Positions 35,414-45,383 are shown, counted from the stretch's first letter. The stretch is 64,000 nt of DNA from Thalassotalea fonticola (GCF_032911225.1 NZ_CP136600.1:3224001-3288000), one strand, 5' to 3'. A program made the numbers and translations. Notes: a model not told the origin generated them from the letters alone.

Positions 35414-36202
35414 ATGAGAAGAGCGTTAGTAATATTATCTTCATTTATTTTCATCGCTGCGACAGCGCTATTTTTGATGTCCGATTTTTTTCCCAAAAAA
35501 ACAGATAAAACTACAGAAGAACAAGTGTCTCGGCCAACACCTTCAAAGAATAATACAGACCCCAAGACCAAAGAGAACATAACTAACGACACTAGTGAAA
35601 TTGCTGTTAATGATGCTACAACTACCAACCAATCAGCTAAAGTGAAAACAGATATTGCTAAGGTTTTGGCGGAGCAAAAAATTAGTTACCTCCGTCATAG
35701 TCATTACTTTAACAATCAAAGAAATATCTTTGCTTTAAGTAATCGTAGTGAAGAAGAGAAGGCCGTAGATGCATTACAATTTAACCCTTATTGGGGCTTG
35801 GAAGCTGATTTTGCCAACTTAAAAAGCGCCCACAAAGGTCAGGGTGCTGCACTGGATAAAGCCAGTGAAGTACGCTTTAGAGATAGCGCTGAATCATCCG
35901 CTATGATGATCAACATCATTGGGTTAATTCCACTCACCGACAAATCATCATTTTTTGCCAAAGTGGGGGTGAACAACTGGGAAATAGAAGAAAGCCAAGC
36001 AAACGAATTAAGTGCTAACCAACGTCCTGTTTATGGCCAACCTGGAATGAACTCTGATTTAGACGGTGGTACTGATATGTTTTATGGCATTGGTTTTAAA
36101 TATGACTATGACAGTTTTATTTTAAAATCGGAGATGCAAGTATTTGAAATCAATGGTGAAGAGCATGAAGTATTTACTATTGGTGGTGATTTTAAGTTCT
36201 AG
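35414..36202 (+). CDS. hypothetical membrane-anchored or outer-membrane protein with a beta-rich C-terminus
   Basis: 262 residues, not recognised. A hydrophobic N-terminal segment (about 4-26) is followed by a charged Lys/Thr/Asp/Asn-rich low-complexity linker (about 28-75). The C-terminal 150 residues alternate in strands with YWGLEADFANL, FFAKVGVNNWEIEES, FYGIGFKYDYDSFILKSEM and end in GGDFKF. The aromatic C-terminus and strand pattern resemble a fragment of an OmpA/OprF-type eight-stranded barrel, but too few strands are visible to form a full one. Single gene with a hairpin terminator downstream. Confidence 0.7.
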   Translation: MRRALVILSSFIFIAATALFLMSDFFPKKTDKTTEEQVSRPTPSKNNTDPKTKENITNDTSEIAVNDATTTNQSAKVKTDIAKVLAEQKISYLRHSHYFNNQRNIFALSNRSEEEKAVDALQFNPYWGLEADFANLKSAHKGQGAALDKASEVRFRDSAESSAMMINIIGLIPLTDKSSFFAKVGVNNWEIEESQANELSANQRPVYGQPGMNSDLDGGTDMFYGIGFKYDYDSFILKSEMQVFEINGEEHEVFTIGGDFKF

Positions 36203-36228
36203 CTATTTACTCAAAAGGTTTCAGCATA

Positions 36229-36252
36229 GGGAGCAATAATGCTCCCTTTGTT
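36229..36252. terminator. hairpin terminator between convergent genes
   Basis: GGGAGCA-ATAA-TGCTCCC is a perfect 7-bp stem, followed on the plus strand by TTTGTT. It lies 26 bp after the stop of the 35414-36202 gene and just before the 3' end of the convergent methyltransferase-like gene. Confidence 0.65.
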
Positions 36253-37144
36253 ATAACAGGTTAGCCGGAGAATATTGATCGGTTAATACTTTATATTCTT
36301 CTGCCGGTAGTTTCTCTATTTCCAAAAATGCCAGCATGTTCATAAGTTTAATATTGTAGTCTGCTAACCTTGGCTCTAATTTTATCAGTCGCTGAGACAA
36401 CTCAGCATTAGATGGTTTTATTTTTGGGATCATAATCACTCGATTTCCCTGATTGTAGCCTTTTTGTAGCGAGTAAAAATCACCAAATACCGCATGGTAT
36501 GTAGCCGTTTCATGATGATAAAGCTTACTGCTAGAAAAAGTATTGGCAACCAGTACACCGTCATCAGCAAGCAAGCTTTGAGTTTCTTCTAAAAATTCTT
36601 TGGTTAACAAATGTTCGGGAATATATTCACCATTAAATGCATCTAGAATTATCAGATCATATTGCTGCTTTTTACGCTTTGCCCGTTTAATAAAAATTCG
36701 ACCATCTTGGGCATGACTTTTAACGTTATCGGTTGTTTTAAAATCAAAATACTGCAAGGCAACTCGTATTACTGCCGGATCAATTTCAACATTATCAATC
36801 ACAATTTCTGGGAATAACTCTAACAGGCTATTTGATAGTGTGCCGCCACCCAACCCAATAATAAGCACCCTTTTAGGTGATGGGTTAAATAACAACGAAG
36901 ACATTACATATTTGGTGTAATCAAATACTAACGCTTTGGGTTTGCTTTTATCTATGCATGATTGACTGCTTTTATTGCGTTTAACTGAAAACTTTAAACA
37001 GCGAATATCACCTTTATCTTCAACAATAATGTTGCGGTATAAAGAACGCTCTTCTTTAATAACCTTAGCTTGCAGACTAAAAGGCAATACAAATATTATT
37101 GCCAATAATCCTAATAACTTATGATTGAATTTGCATATGTGCAT
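36251..37144 (-). CDS. spermidine synthase-like protein (Rossmann aminopropyl/methyltransferase domain)
   Basis: 297 residues. A hydrophobic N-terminal segment (about 9-25) precedes the spermidine-synthase-type domain: RVLIIGLGGGTLSNSLLE near 87-104 is the nucleotide loop, VEIDPAVI follows, then HAQDGRIFI and DLIILDAFNGEYIPEHLL near 142-159. The gene overlaps by 26 bp the upstream ORF, which encodes the membrane half found in fused 'MFS/spermidine synthase' proteins. Substrate unknown; many such proteins are not true spermidine synthases. The pair probably acts as a membrane complex. Confidence 0.82.
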   Translation of the reverse strand: MHICKFNHKLLGLLAIIFVLPFSLQAKVIKEERSLYRNIIVEDKGDIRCLKFSVKRNKSSQSCIDKSKPKALVFDYTKYVMSSLLFNPSPKRVLIIGLGGGTLSNSLLELFPEIVIDNVEIDPAVIRVALQYFDFKTTDNVKSHAQDGRIFIKRAKRKKQQYDLIILDAFNGEYIPEHLLTKEFLEETQSLLADDGVLVANTFSSSKLYHHETATYHAVFGDFYSLQKGYNQGNRVIMIPKIKPSNAELSQRLIKLEPRLADYNIKLMNMLAFLEIEKLPAEEYKVLTDQYSPANLL

Positions 37145-37751
37145 CTTTAAATTCCATTTTGTATAAACAAATAGCCAAGGTTCCTAACACCATTAACAGC
37201 AAACAAAAACTTAAAATTATCGTGTTTACTTCAAACCAAAGTACTAAATAAAACGATGTCGCTAACGTGCCCAGAGCAGAGCCAAGAGTAGAGACAAAAT
37301 ACAACATTCCCGCAACATGACCACTTTCCGCTTGGCTAGTAACTAAAAGGCGTACAGAGTAGGGCGAAATCATCCCCAATATAATTGTTGGTATAAAAAA
37401 CAACAGCATAGAGGCAACTAAAGAGCCATAACGGCTATCTTCAATATTATCAAAAACGAATTCCAGCATAGGCGTGGCAAAATAAGCTAATGGTAATAAT
37501 GTCAGGCCAGCAAACAAAAATATTGAGCCATAGCGCTGCAATGAAGGATTAGATAACGATAACCGTCCACCAAGTAAATAACCAAACGATAGTGACAGCA
37601 TAAATACGGTAATGATACTGCCCCATACATGTACGCTTGAACCAAAATAAGGGGCTAAAATTCGGCCACCAAGTAACTCAATGCCCATGATAGAAAAACC
37701 ACTACTAAAGGCGAGTAAGTAAATAAAATAGTTATGAAAAGTTCTATTCAT
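37119..37751 (-). CDS. membrane half of a split MFS/spermidine synthase-type protein
   Basis: 210 residues with about six membrane segments. The opening SGFSIMGIELLGGRILAPYF and GYLLGGRLSL near 56-65 are typical of the N-terminal part of fused MFS/spermidine synthase proteins, usually about 500 residues in one chain. Here the chain ends after the sixth segment, and a second ORF starts 26 bp before this stop in another frame. Either the organism has a natural two-gene version or a frameshift split a fusion gene; the intact signal-like start of the second ORF favours two genes. Confidence 0.8.
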   Translation of the reverse strand: MNRTFHNYFIYLLAFSSGFSIMGIELLGGRILAPYFGSSVHVWGSIITVFMLSLSFGYLLGGRLSLSNPSLQRYGSIFLFAGLTLLPLAYFATPMLEFVFDNIEDSRYGSLVASMLLFFIPTIILGMISPYSVRLLVTSQAESGHVAGMLYFVSTLGSALGTLATSFYLVLWFEVNTIILSFCLLLMVLGTLAICLYKMEFKDAHMQIQS

Positions 37752-37834
37752 AGCACTGCAAATTAAACAAGTTATCTGTCTAATTTAACAGTACGATATA
37801 GGGCAGGCAAGGTTAAATTAACTAATCTCAACAA

Positions 37835-38863
37835 TTATATATTGGTTGAACCACGTTCGATTAATTGGCTCGGGATCAACATGGTTTTCGGTTCTTCACC
37901 GGCAATGAGGTTTAATAAATTATCAACCAATAATTTGCCCGCAAGCATAGTATCTTGTTTTGCAGTGGTCAGAGGCGGGTTTACAAAGTTAGCCATAGGA
38001 ATATCATCAAAACCAACAACGGCTACATCGTCAGGAATTTTTAAACCATGCTCTTTAATCGCCCGAATTGCCCCTATGGCAATAAGATCACAGGCGCCAA
38101 ATAAAGAGTCAAAACTTACCCCTTGGGCTAACAGCTCTTTGGTTGCCAGATAACCCGCTTCTTCGGTATATAGAGCATCAACTTGTAAATCTGCATCCAC
38201 CGTTTTCCCTGCTTTTTTTAGTGCTTTAACGTGACCTTTGTAGCGATCATTAAATTCTGGCGCGTGGCGTGACGCTGTGCCAATGAAGGCACAATGCTCC
38301 CGGCCTTTATGCATTAGATGTTGAGTTAGTTGCATACCGCCATGAATGTTATCACACCCTAGGGTAGCTACTTGCATGTCTTTTACTTCAGCCCCCCAAC
38401 GGACAAAATGCGTACCTTGCTCGTGCAATTGGACCAGCTTTTTCTTATATTCTACGTAATCGCCATAACCTAAAAGAATAATACCGTCAGCTTTATTGGT
38501 ATCTTCAAACTCGGCATGCCAGTCATTGTCCATTTGTTGAAAAGAAACTAGTAAGTCATAACCTTTATTGGCACAAGCACGGGTAATACTACCAAGCATA
38601 GAAAGGAAAAATGGATTTATTTGCGAGTCGTCGGAGGTGGAATCTTCAAACAATAAAAGAGCTATGGTGTTACTTTGCTGAGAACGTAAATTACGGGCGT
38701 TTTTGTCGACTTTGTAATTTAATTCTTTGGCGATAGCCTGAACTTTAAGACGAGTTTCTTCATTAACCAAAGGGCTATTTCGCAGGGCTCTTGAAACCGT
38801 CGACTGAGAAACACCAGCACGGTAGGCAATGTCAAATGAAGTTGCTTTCATGTTAATATACAT
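37835..38863 (-). CDS. LacI-family transcriptional regulator, probable maltodextrin/starch regulator
   Basis: 342-residue DNA-binding regulator. The N-terminal HTH TSFDIAYRAGVSQSTVSRAL and hinge RNLRSQQSNTIALLL are clear; the sugar-binding type-1 domain covers about 62-340 and ends in a QLIERGST-type tail. M5 (38851) would give the more usual start MKATSFDIA; neither start has a good ribosome binding site. It follows the MFS transporter gene by 117 bp on the same strand. It lies inside the starch cluster and is the best candidate to bind the TGAATACGTATGCA sites. MalR is the obvious name by function, but the effector is not known. Confidence 0.88.
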   Translation of the reverse strand: MYINMKATSFDIAYRAGVSQSTVSRALRNSPLVNEETRLKVQAIAKELNYKVDKNARNLRSQQSNTIALLLFEDSTSDDSQINPFFLSMLGSITRACANKGYDLLVSFQQMDNDWHAEFEDTNKADGIILLGYGDYVEYKKKLVQLHEQGTHFVRWGAEVKDMQVATLGCDNIHGGMQLTQHLMHKGREHCAFIGTASRHAPEFNDRYKGHVKALKKAGKTVDADLQVDALYTEEAGYLATKELLAQGVSFDSLFGACDLIAIGAIRAIKEHGLKIPDDVAVVGFDDIPMANFVNPPLTTAKQDTMLAGKLLVDNLLNLIAGEEPKTMLIPSQLIERGSTNI

Positions 38864-38980
38864 CTAAAAATATTCACTTAAAAAATAGTAACGCAAGATC
38901 ATTGCAATGTATAGCAGATTAGATTTGCAGCAATGAGCCAAAATGAATCGTGACTCATTGCGCAAGTACAACAGACTTAT

Positions 38981-40441
38981 TTAATTTTGCTCTTGGTCGT
39001 CCTTTACAAAATACACAGAGACACTGGCAAACAGCATTGAAACGCCAGCCAGCATAATTATGTAGATCGCTTCATTATTGAAAACGCTGCTTAAGATCCA
39101 ACCAGAGAACAAACCGGAAACAATTTGTGGTGCGGCGATGGTGAAATTGAAAATCCCCATGTACACCCCAGTTTTAGCTGCTGGTAATGACCCGGCCAAA
39201 ATAGCATAAGGCATTGCCAAAATTGCTGCCCATGAAATACCGACACCTATCATAGGAATAAATAAGTTAACTGCCGCTTGCGGCACAGTAACTGTAGTAA
39301 TAAATAAATCAACGACTACTGGCTCTAGGTTATTGAACGCCATAAAACCAAAATAGCCCAAGGCACCGGCAAACAACGATAATGAGTACACTAATTTACG
39401 GCCAAACTTATCCGCCAATTTCGACAAGACTACCGAAAACACCGCAGCAAATAATGAGTAAGCGGCAAAAATAATACCGACCCAGTCACCAGCGGCTCCT
39501 TTTGCATCAAGAATCGCTTGCGGCACCGTGCCGACCGCATGTAAATAGTCGGGGTCAAACCATTTAGCCTCTACTCCCCAAATATACTGGGTAATTGCCG
39601 GCATAGAGTAAACCCACATGATGAACAAGGCAAACCAAGAGAAAAACTGTACAATGGCAAGTTGCTTCATCGTTTGTGGCATGGTTTTCATTAGCTTAAA
39701 AAACTCAGCCAGTGATCCCGTTAGCGATTTTTTTTGTTTTTGCTGTTGCTCAACTTCTTTGGCATCGATGCCGCGGTACGCATAAAAATCTTCAGGTGGA
39801 TGTTCTTTGGTGCGAAACACTGTCCACAACACAGAGCCTAGCAATACTGTCGCACCAAGGTAAAATGCCCAGGTCACCGAAGGAGCAACTTCGCCAACTT
39901 TCGCAGTGTTTTCTAAACCAACAACATTAGTAAGCACAAACGGTAAAATCGAACCGATAACTGCACCAATATTAATCAATAGCGATTGGATGGAATAACC
40001 TAAATTGCGCTGTTTTGCCGGCACCATATCAGAAACCAGCGAGCGAAACGGCTGAAAGCTGACATTAAAGGAAGCATCCATTAGTGCCAAAATCATCGCG
40101 CCAAATAGCATAGGTGCAATAAAGGCAACAAAGATACCCGCATTAGGCATTAATACCATGCCGATGGCCGCGGCTATGGCCCCCGCTAAAATATAAGGTT
40201 TACGTCGGCCAAAGCGATTCCAAGTACGATCAGACGCTGAACCAACAAGAGGTTGCACAATCAATCCCATAATTGGTGCCACCAACCAAAACAGCGAAAG
40301 CGAATGCAAGTCGGCACCTAAATCCGATAAAATCCGACTGACATTGGCATTTTGCAAGGCAAAACCAAATTGCACACCTAAAAAGCCAAAACTGACATTC
40401 CATACCTGCCAAAACGATAACTGCGGTTTTTGCTTACTCAT
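38981..40441 (-). CDS. MFS sugar transporter, SLC45/GPH-like
   Basis: Inner-membrane transporter of 486 residues with about 12 membrane segments. The signature SASDRTWNRFGRRKPYILAG near 61-79 (D-R-x-G-R-R-R/K) and WAAILAMPYAILAGSLPAAKTGVYMGIFN near 395-423 fit the sucrose/maltose SLC45-like group common in marine starch clusters. A long cytoplasmic loop (about 205-245) is Lys/Gln rich. Gene order GH97-MFS with a 9-bp gap indicates that it imports the maltose or glucose released outside the cell. Confidence 0.9.
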   Translation of the reverse strand: MSKQKPQLSFWQVWNVSFGFLGVQFGFALQNANVSRILSDLGADLHSLSLFWLVAPIMGLIVQPLVGSASDRTWNRFGRRKPYILAGAIAAAIGMVLMPNAGIFVAFIAPMLFGAMILALMDASFNVSFQPFRSLVSDMVPAKQRNLGYSIQSLLINIGAVIGSILPFVLTNVVGLENTAKVGEVAPSVTWAFYLGATVLLGSVLWTVFRTKEHPPEDFYAYRGIDAKEVEQQQKQKKSLTGSLAEFFKLMKTMPQTMKQLAIVQFFSWFALFIMWVYSMPAITQYIWGVEAKWFDPDYLHAVGTVPQAILDAKGAAGDWVGIIFAAYSLFAAVFSVVLSKLADKFGRKLVYSLSLFAGALGYFGFMAFNNLEPVVVDLFITTVTVPQAAVNLFIPMIGVGISWAAILAMPYAILAGSLPAAKTGVYMGIFNFTIAAPQIVSGLFSGWILSSVFNNEAIYIIMLAGVSMLFASVSVYFVKDDQEQN

Positions 40442-40450
40442 AATAGTTTC

Positions 40451-42493
40451 TTACTTAATTGCTTTAAAGCGGATGGCAACACCACCACTAGTCGCTAACG
40501 GTAGTGTTAGTGTATCTGTCTGTTTTACATTTTTTTGTTCAATAATCATCTCATAGGGATTATCAATCCAATTAGCATTTTCACCATCGCGATATATTTC
40601 GGCGATATATTGTTTATTTTCGGACAAAAAGTCTAACTTTATAGTTAGTGTGCGGCTATCTTCATCTGTTAGCGCCCCTAAATACCAATCATCACTATGC
40701 TTATCTTGACGAGCAAAAGCAACATAATCGCCCACCTCACCGGCAACCGCAGTTGATTTAGCCCAATCAGTTGGTACATCTAAAATGAATTGAAATGCTG
40801 GTAAGTTGGCTTCGTAGTTGCGCGGTAAATCTGCAGCCATTTGAATAGGACTATACAACACAACATATAGGGCTAATTGTTTAGCTAAAGTCGTTTGTGG
40901 TCGGTTAGTGTCTGCGCCTAAGCCATTGAAACCCATATTGAAGATACCAGGAGTGAAATCCATCGGTCCTGCCAGCATTCGAGTATATGGCAACATTGCC
41001 GCATGCTCAGGTGGATTAGGTGGAGTTCCCCAGGCATTAAATTCTTGTCCGCGTGCACCTTCACGGGCAATCCAGTTAGGGTAAGTACGACGCAAACCTG
41101 TGTCTTTTATCGGCTCATGGGTATTAATACTGATATTTCGTTTTGCAGCTTCAGTAATATTATGCAGATACTCATTAACCATAAACTGGCCATCATGCCA
41201 TTCATGACGGGCAATGCCATTTTCATCAATACGCTTAATATTGCCACCATCGGCTACGTAACCCGTTTTCACCTGGGTAACGCCATGCTTTTGGTATAAA
41301 TCTAACGCTGCGCCCATTTGGTTGCGGTAATTAGTGACATTACCTGAAGTTTCATGATGACCAATTAATTCTACACCAATTTTTTTACCATGTTGGCTAA
41401 TCGCATTAATGTCAAAGTCATCATAAGGCTTGGTGAAATTAAACACATCACCGTTAAAGAACCAGTCACCATCCCAACCAACATTCCAGCCTTCTACTAG
41501 TACCCCTTTAAAGCCATACTTAGCGGCAAAGTCCATATAACGTTTAACTTCAGATGTAGTTGCTCCGTGTGTTTCTCCGCTGCCCCAAGTTGTTTCTTTT
41601 ACATGCATGCCCCACCAAATACCCACATATTTGCCTGGCTCTACCCAACTTACATCACCGAGTTTATTTGCCTCATTTAGATTTAAGATCAAGTTAGAAT
41701 TTAATAAACCTACCGCATCTTTACTGATTTGAATTGTACGCCAAGGGGTTTTAAAGTTTGCTGCGGTTTTTACCAGAATACCGTCTGACCAAGGGGCTAA
41801 ATCGGCTTTTAATACACCAGGGCGACGCTGGTTTAGAGACATTCCAGCATAATCGACTAGAGCTGCTTCATGAATGCTCATATGCACGCCAGAACCTAAC
41901 GTAAAGGAGAATGGCGTATGAGCAATGCTCACTTCTTCAAATTCAGTGCTGTTATAAACATACTCATAACGATTGTACTTGCGCGACGGGATCCAATAAG
42001 CGGTAGACTGTTTAAAGTCTTTAATGGCAAATTCTGTTAACTCATTGGTGATATTAACCTTGTCTAAACCATTTTGTTCAGGCACTTCATAGCGAAAGCC
42101 TAAACCATCATTAAATACCCGCACTCTTACTGTATAAGTATTCACCGTAGCTCTATCAGCAACTAAGGTTACTGCCAATTCATTATGATGATCGGTAATG
42201 TTTTTTTGCTCTCCCCAAGGCTGCTGCCAAGTTGAATTTACTGATGTTGTTTTACTGTTTTTAATGGCAAAACCATCAGCTAAATAAGGGCCGTCTTTAA
42301 ACACCAAGCCAAGCTTTGAAGGCGCAACAATCTCTTCACCATTAAATGACACTTTATATTGCACAACTTGGTCTTTATCTAACAAGGTAAACACAATTTT
42401 GCCATCAGGAGAGGTAACATTGGCTTCTTTAGCTACAAGACCTGGACTGGAAAATAATATTATCAAGGTTACTACTTTAATTAACGCTTTCAT
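40451..42493 (-). CDS. GH97 alpha-glucosidase (SusB-like)
   Basis: Exported glucosidase of 680 residues that releases glucose from maltodextrins. The signal peptide covers about 1-21 (ending LVAK). An N-terminal beta-sandwich (to about 280) precedes the (beta/alpha)8 barrel starting near GKYVGIWWGMHVKE. Candidate catalytic residues are E460 in NTHEP and E484 in RGQEFN; their 24-residue spacing equals that of E508 and E532 in B. thetaiotaomicron SusB. E381 in HHETSG is the likely third Glu. This set fits the inverting GH97 subgroup rather than the retaining one, which uses an Asp. Middle gene of the operon pullulanase-GH97-MFS. Confidence 0.93.
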   Translation of the reverse strand: MKALIKVVTLIILFSSPGLVAKEANVTSPDGKIVFTLLDKDQVVQYKVSFNGEEIVAPSKLGLVFKDGPYLADGFAIKNSKTTSVNSTWQQPWGEQKNITDHHNELAVTLVADRATVNTYTVRVRVFNDGLGFRYEVPEQNGLDKVNITNELTEFAIKDFKQSTAYWIPSRKYNRYEYVYNSTEFEEVSIAHTPFSFTLGSGVHMSIHEAALVDYAGMSLNQRRPGVLKADLAPWSDGILVKTAANFKTPWRTIQISKDAVGLLNSNLILNLNEANKLGDVSWVEPGKYVGIWWGMHVKETTWGSGETHGATTSEVKRYMDFAAKYGFKGVLVEGWNVGWDGDWFFNGDVFNFTKPYDDFDINAISQHGKKIGVELIGHHETSGNVTNYRNQMGAALDLYQKHGVTQVKTGYVADGGNIKRIDENGIARHEWHDGQFMVNEYLHNITEAAKRNISINTHEPIKDTGLRRTYPNWIAREGARGQEFNAWGTPPNPPEHAAMLPYTRMLAGPMDFTPGIFNMGFNGLGADTNRPQTTLAKQLALYVVLYSPIQMAADLPRNYEANLPAFQFILDVPTDWAKSTAVAGEVGDYVAFARQDKHSDDWYLGALTDEDSRTLTIKLDFLSENKQYIAEIYRDGENANWIDNPYEMIIEQKNVKQTDTLTLPLATSGGVAIRFKAIK

Positions 42494-42515
42494 TGGAAAT
42501 CCTATTGCTATGATG

Positions 42516-45284
42516 TTATTTCACAAACACTGCTGTGCTAAATTTTTTGACGGTAAAGCCCTGTTCATTGGCTAAACTTGTTTGTATTACTTGATCTGAA
42601 CTTGCCGCTTGTACTGGGTGTAATTTAAATTTTTCTGCGCCAGTAAAATTGAAGGTTTGTTGCTCGGCAGAACTGTTAAATATCACCACTATTTGCTGAT
42701 AATTTGCATCAAGATTAGTTTTATCTGTGAGGCTCATAACAATTAAGCCCATTTGCTGTTCACTACCGGTATTGTGAAATTTAACTTGTGCCTGAATTGC
42801 TTTTGCCGTGGTTAAACGAAATAACTTGGATGAATTTCTTATCTTTAATAATTCAATAAATCGATCGCGACTAAATTGAATATGCTCTGCTTTAGCTAAA
42901 TCCCTATCCGAATTTTTATTGAGAATTTTGCTAATCACTTGCCAGTTTTGCTGGTCTTTTTCATGTGGTGGCAAGCCAACGTTATAGTTATTGTTTTGCA
43001 TCGAGAAATCGACTTTATTAAACCAATGACCATAATCATAACTGTCGCGTAAGTAAGACTTTGAACGCAATAACTCCGAACCCATATGCAAAAATGGAAT
43101 ACCTTGGGCAAGTAATGGATATGACAAACCTAATGTTTGCAAACGCACCCGATCATCAATACTTAAATTAAAGTCATTACGATATTGGTTATTATCCCAA
43201 AGTGTTTGGTTATCATGCTTAGATACATAATTAATGGTATCGGCAGGATCTAAGGCATAACCACTAGGCTGGTTGCCATAGGGAATATCTTTACCGCTAA
43301 CTTGCTCATTTTGAGCATTTGTTAATGGGTAATTAGCCAAATTACCGGCCAAACCAACCCTAAGTTGGTCAGCTAGTAAGAGGTATTGTTCCCGGCTGTC
43401 TGCCTGGCTGCGCAATTCATTCGGTAAAGTATATAAACCATTACCTATGCCTTGCAGCTTTCGTATTTCATCACCGGATTCAGTCATACCACCACCACGA
43501 ACTGCATCACGAAGTCTGTCGGTAAACGTACCAATTTGAGTACCGGCCAGCTCTAATTGACTTGCCTGCACAAAGCGCTCGTTATTAGCGACTTCGCCAA
43601 AATTCCAGCCTTCACCATAGAAATAAGTATCAGGATCAACAGCTTGTACAGCCTTTCTGGTTTTTAACATTACATCTTTTGGTTGATGGGCCATTAGGTC
43701 AAAACGAAAACCGTCAATTTTATAGTCTCGCGCCCAAACAACTAATGAATCGGTCATCAATTTCGCCATCATTTTTCGTTCAGTCGCGGTGTTATCGCAA
43801 CAGGTTGATTGCTCGATTAACCCAGTTAAAGGATTTAAGCGCTGATAATAGCCAGGGACAATTTTATCTAAAACTGATGTGGCTTCTAGACCGGCTTGAT
43901 GGGTGTGGTTGTACACCACGTCCATGATCACTCTAAACCCCAAGTTGTGCAGGTTTTTCACCATTTCACGAAACTCAACAATACGGGCGTTACCTTCAGG
44001 ATTTTGCGCATAACTGCCTTCTGGAACTGTATAATGAAACGGATCGTAACCCCAATTGTAATCGTCAACAGGGCGTAATTGACTTACTAGTTTCTCCGCA
44101 TCAGTGCTTGCCGGGTCATAACTGTTTAGTACCTCAAATAACGTTATATCTCTAGTTACATATTCTGCTTGGCAAAGAGTGTGCGCGGCATAAATAGAGC
44201 ATAATTTTTCAACCGTATCGTTTAATCCAATACGCTTGTTTGTTACTTCATTAACAGTGCCAATATCAAACGCAGGCAATAAATGAATATTATTCAAACC
44301 TGCCTGTTGCAATAATTTTAAATGCTTTATGCCTTCGCTATTTTGCTCGGCAAAGGCTTTATATTTACCTTTAACTTGTGAATTTAAAATACTACTGTCA
44401 GTTGCACTGAAATCGCCAATATGCAGCTCATAAAAAATATTATCCTCAAAGTTTTCAACCTCTGGATTTGCTTGTTCATCCCAGCCCGAAGGTTTGGTGG
44501 TTTGATGATTTAAATCAGTAATTTGTGAATATTCACTATTAGCAGACAAGCTTAAAGAATATGGATCGGTCGTTAATAGCGTTTCAACTTTTTGGCTTTC
44601 GGGATGGAATATTTCGATTTTATATTGATAATAAGCTGCAAATAATGACTGCTTTACGATACCTTGCCAGGCGCCTGTTGTTAAATCTTGCTCAAGTATT
44701 ATTTCGTTTAATGGATGTGCCGTTTTATCTTCATTAAACAATAACACACTGACGTTTTTAGCCGTGGGCGCCCACAGTTTAAATTGAGTACTTTTTTCCG
44801 TTAGCAATGCACCAAAATCAGTTATTTCATCGCCATCATCACTTTTTGATGTGTAAAGATCATCAATCACATTGCCGGTTTGCAGTTTTGAAATACTCAC
44901 AACTGTTTGCTCATCATTAACGCCAACCACGAACAATTTTTGCTTTAAAAGCTGCTTAATTCTTTTGTTTGATACATTTTCATCGAATGTGAAAGCATGA
45001 CCATGTGAGACCAAATGAGGAAAGTTCAGTTTACTATTTGCACTCAAAACAGTATTTTTTAACCGTATTTGTACCTGATTTTCGTCATCAGAAATCAAAG
45101 AGTATGCTAATTTTTTATTGGCAGTTGAATATAAAAACAATTCTTTTTCTGCCAACCAGTGAGCATTTGCTTTTACCTCCAAGCCACTGATATTTAATCC
45201 TTTAAAGTCGATTTCTTTGCTTGTATCTGGCAAACAGGCAGATATAAAGAGTAATAAAAATAATGATGAAAGTAGTAAACGCAT
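42516..45284 (-). CDS. second pullulanase-type alpha-1,6-glucosidase (lipoprotein)
   Basis: Debranching enzyme of 922 residues, paralogue of the one at 19588-23793 but without the PKD/CBM41 N-terminus and without the C-terminal beta domains. The lipobox ISAC has C17. CBM48-type N domains cover about 145-290. The GH13 barrel has DVVYNHTHQ, nucleophile D529 (GFRFDLM), acid/base E558 (YGEGW) and D691 (SKHDNQ). The cysteine-containing loop STCCDNTATERKMM near 495 matches DTCCQDTAPEHKMM in the paralogue. First gene of the minus-strand operon with GH97 and MFS. An operator lies 86 bp upstream of its start. Confidence 0.93.
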   Translation of the reverse strand: MRLLLSSLFLLLFISACLPDTSKEIDFKGLNISGLEVKANAHWLAEKELFLYSTANKKLAYSLISDDENQVQIRLKNTVLSANSKLNFPHLVSHGHAFTFDENVSNKRIKQLLKQKLFVVGVNDEQTVVSISKLQTGNVIDDLYTSKSDDGDEITDFGALLTEKSTQFKLWAPTAKNVSVLLFNEDKTAHPLNEIILEQDLTTGAWQGIVKQSLFAAYYQYKIEIFHPESQKVETLLTTDPYSLSLSANSEYSQITDLNHQTTKPSGWDEQANPEVENFEDNIFYELHIGDFSATDSSILNSQVKGKYKAFAEQNSEGIKHLKLLQQAGLNNIHLLPAFDIGTVNEVTNKRIGLNDTVEKLCSIYAAHTLCQAEYVTRDITLFEVLNSYDPASTDAEKLVSQLRPVDDYNWGYDPFHYTVPEGSYAQNPEGNARIVEFREMVKNLHNLGFRVIMDVVYNHTHQAGLEATSVLDKIVPGYYQRLNPLTGLIEQSTCCDNTATERKMMAKLMTDSLVVWARDYKIDGFRFDLMAHQPKDVMLKTRKAVQAVDPDTYFYGEGWNFGEVANNERFVQASQLELAGTQIGTFTDRLRDAVRGGGMTESGDEIRKLQGIGNGLYTLPNELRSQADSREQYLLLADQLRVGLAGNLANYPLTNAQNEQVSGKDIPYGNQPSGYALDPADTINYVSKHDNQTLWDNNQYRNDFNLSIDDRVRLQTLGLSYPLLAQGIPFLHMGSELLRSKSYLRDSYDYGHWFNKVDFSMQNNNYNVGLPPHEKDQQNWQVISKILNKNSDRDLAKAEHIQFSRDRFIELLKIRNSSKLFRLTTAKAIQAQVKFHNTGSEQQMGLIVMSLTDKTNLDANYQQIVVIFNSSAEQQTFNFTGAEKFKLHPVQAASSDQVIQTSLANEQGFTVKKFSTAVFVK

Positions 45285-45369
45285 TTGTTATCAACCTGTA
45301 ATTAAAACTGAAAGTTGCATTAAATATTAATTGCAGGCAAGCATGATACAACTGAATTGAATAATCAAT

Positions 45370-45383
45370 TGCATACGTATTCA
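45370..45383. promoter_or_regulatory. LacI-family-type operator, copy 3
   Basis: TGCATACGTATTCA, the reverse complement of copy 1, lies 86 bp upstream of the pullulanase-GH97-MFS operon. Confidence 0.7.
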
